Below, in pieces: positions 41,451-41,753 of a stretch of 41,753 bases of DNA. The DNA is taken from contig JAITWI010000082.1 in the NCBI GenBank assembly GCA_031285345.1, forward strand, positions 1-41,753. The letters are read 5' to 3'. Below the pieces are notes generated by a model. That model did not search any database. It saw only the letters and a program-made list of their open reading frames with translations, and had not been told where the DNA came from. Numbering within the stretch: position 1 is the first letter of the stretch; each line of letters starts with the position of its first letter. The stretch comes from Alistipes sp. Its GTDB lineage: Bacteria; Bacteroidota; Bacteroidia; Bacteroidales; Rikenellaceae. The translations under genes and the position numbers were made by a program.

Positions 41451-41753
41451 TTATGCAACGATTTCTTCGATAAGGATCTGGGTGAGGCACTGACGGTGGC
41501 CGTTCAGTTTCTGATACCCTTTCCTGCGTTTTTTCTTGAAGACGAGCACTTTGTCGTCTTTCAGGTGCCGGAGCACCGTAGCTTTCACCGAGGCGCCTTT
41601 TACAACAGGTGCGCCCACCTTGACCTGACCGTCGGAATCCGTTAGCAGCACCCGGTCGAAGCTCACCGAGGCACCTTCGGCCTCTGAAAGACGGTGAACA
41701 TAGAGCTTGCGACCCTTCTCAGCTTTGAATTGCTGACCTGCTATTTCTACAAT
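41451..41753 (-). CDS. rplU: 50S ribosomal protein L21 (partial, N-terminus outside window)
   Basis: L21 is a 23S rRNA-binding protein of the large subunit. The frame stays open to the window edge and reads [20 protein letters not shown] and further to the conserved [20 protein letters not shown] and [11 protein letters not shown]. About three residues (likely MYA) are missing at the 5' end. An apparent start at 41666 is just an internal Val (GTG). It forms the usual rplU-rpmA pair. Confidence 0.97.
   Translation of the reverse strand: MVEIAGQQFKAEKGRKLYVHRLSEAEGASVSFDRVLLTDSDGQVKVGAPVVKGASVKATVLRHLKDDKVLVFKKKRRKGYQKLNGHRQCLTQILIEEIVA

Noticed and set aside
41451-41666. A 71-codon gene starting at 41666
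   Set aside because: The apparent start is an internal GTG; the L21 frame continues to the window edge.
1-41753. CRISPR array, insertion sequence or prophage
   Set aside because: No regularly spaced repeats, transposase, integrase or phage structural genes are found; composition is even throughout.

Overview
The window looks like chromosomal core DNA from a GC-rich member of the Bacteroidota, probably order Bacteroidales and perhaps near Alistipes/Rikenellaceae (inference). The reasons are: many Bacteroidota-type promoters of the form TTTG-N19/20-TAnnTTTG; mostly absent Shine-Dalgarno sequences; an Na+-pumping methylmalonyl-CoA decarboxylase operon; a spirochete/Bacteroidota-style V-ATPase operon with a DUF2764 gene; GH92, LVIVD-repeat and BIG2/SUMF1 lipoproteins; and a DUF6427-like membrane protein. 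I see no insertion sequence, prophage, CRISPR array or rRNA gene.

Layout. Positions 1-2690 (minus): two LVIVD-repeat envelope proteins, an outer-membrane-like protein and the start of recO, as one probable operon. 2847-3422 (minus): rubrerythrin. 3589-8163 (plus): methylmalonyl-CoA epimerase and the four decarboxylase subunits, closed by a strong terminator. 8238-10342: a small orphan, then DUF177, rpmF and plsX. 10343-10760: a hairpin-rich spacer that duplicates the 5' end of the adjacent tRNA-Arg(CCU). 10911-13172: a GH92 lipoprotein. 13253-20785: V-ATPase genes E, DUF2764, A, B, D, I, K. 20901-22109 (minus): alkaline phosphatase. 22191-24977: overlapping rfbD, ung and aroB. 25241-26587: a BIG2/SUMF1 lipoprotein. 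27121-31143: trigger factor, malate dehydrogenase, GcvH and a family 9 glycosyltransferase. 31211-33463: a peptidoglycan hydrolase and two uncharacterised genes. 33479-36822: rnhB, purD and a membrane protein. 36954-41025: an AraC regulator, lspA, deoC and cardiolipin synthase. 41171-41753 (minus): rpmA and rplU.

How the genes fit together. The decarboxylase would export Na+ while turning methylmalonyl-CoA into propionyl-CoA in succinate-to-propionate fermentation. The V-ATPase K subunit carries residues matching the known Na+-binding site of Enterococcus NtpK, so the two systems may share a sodium circuit. Malate dehydrogenase feeds the same reductive branch. Much of the rest is envelope work: lipoprotein maturation, cardiolipin, phospholipid and rhamnose precursor synthesis, peptidoglycan turnover and surface glycan use.

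The less usual signals are: a lamin-tail domain fused to the OadG-like subunit; low-complexity inserts in several conserved enzymes; promoters that end only a few bases before the start codon (near-leaderless mRNAs); promoter elements embedded in terminators; and the tRNA-linked repeat region. No clearly new multi-gene system was found.
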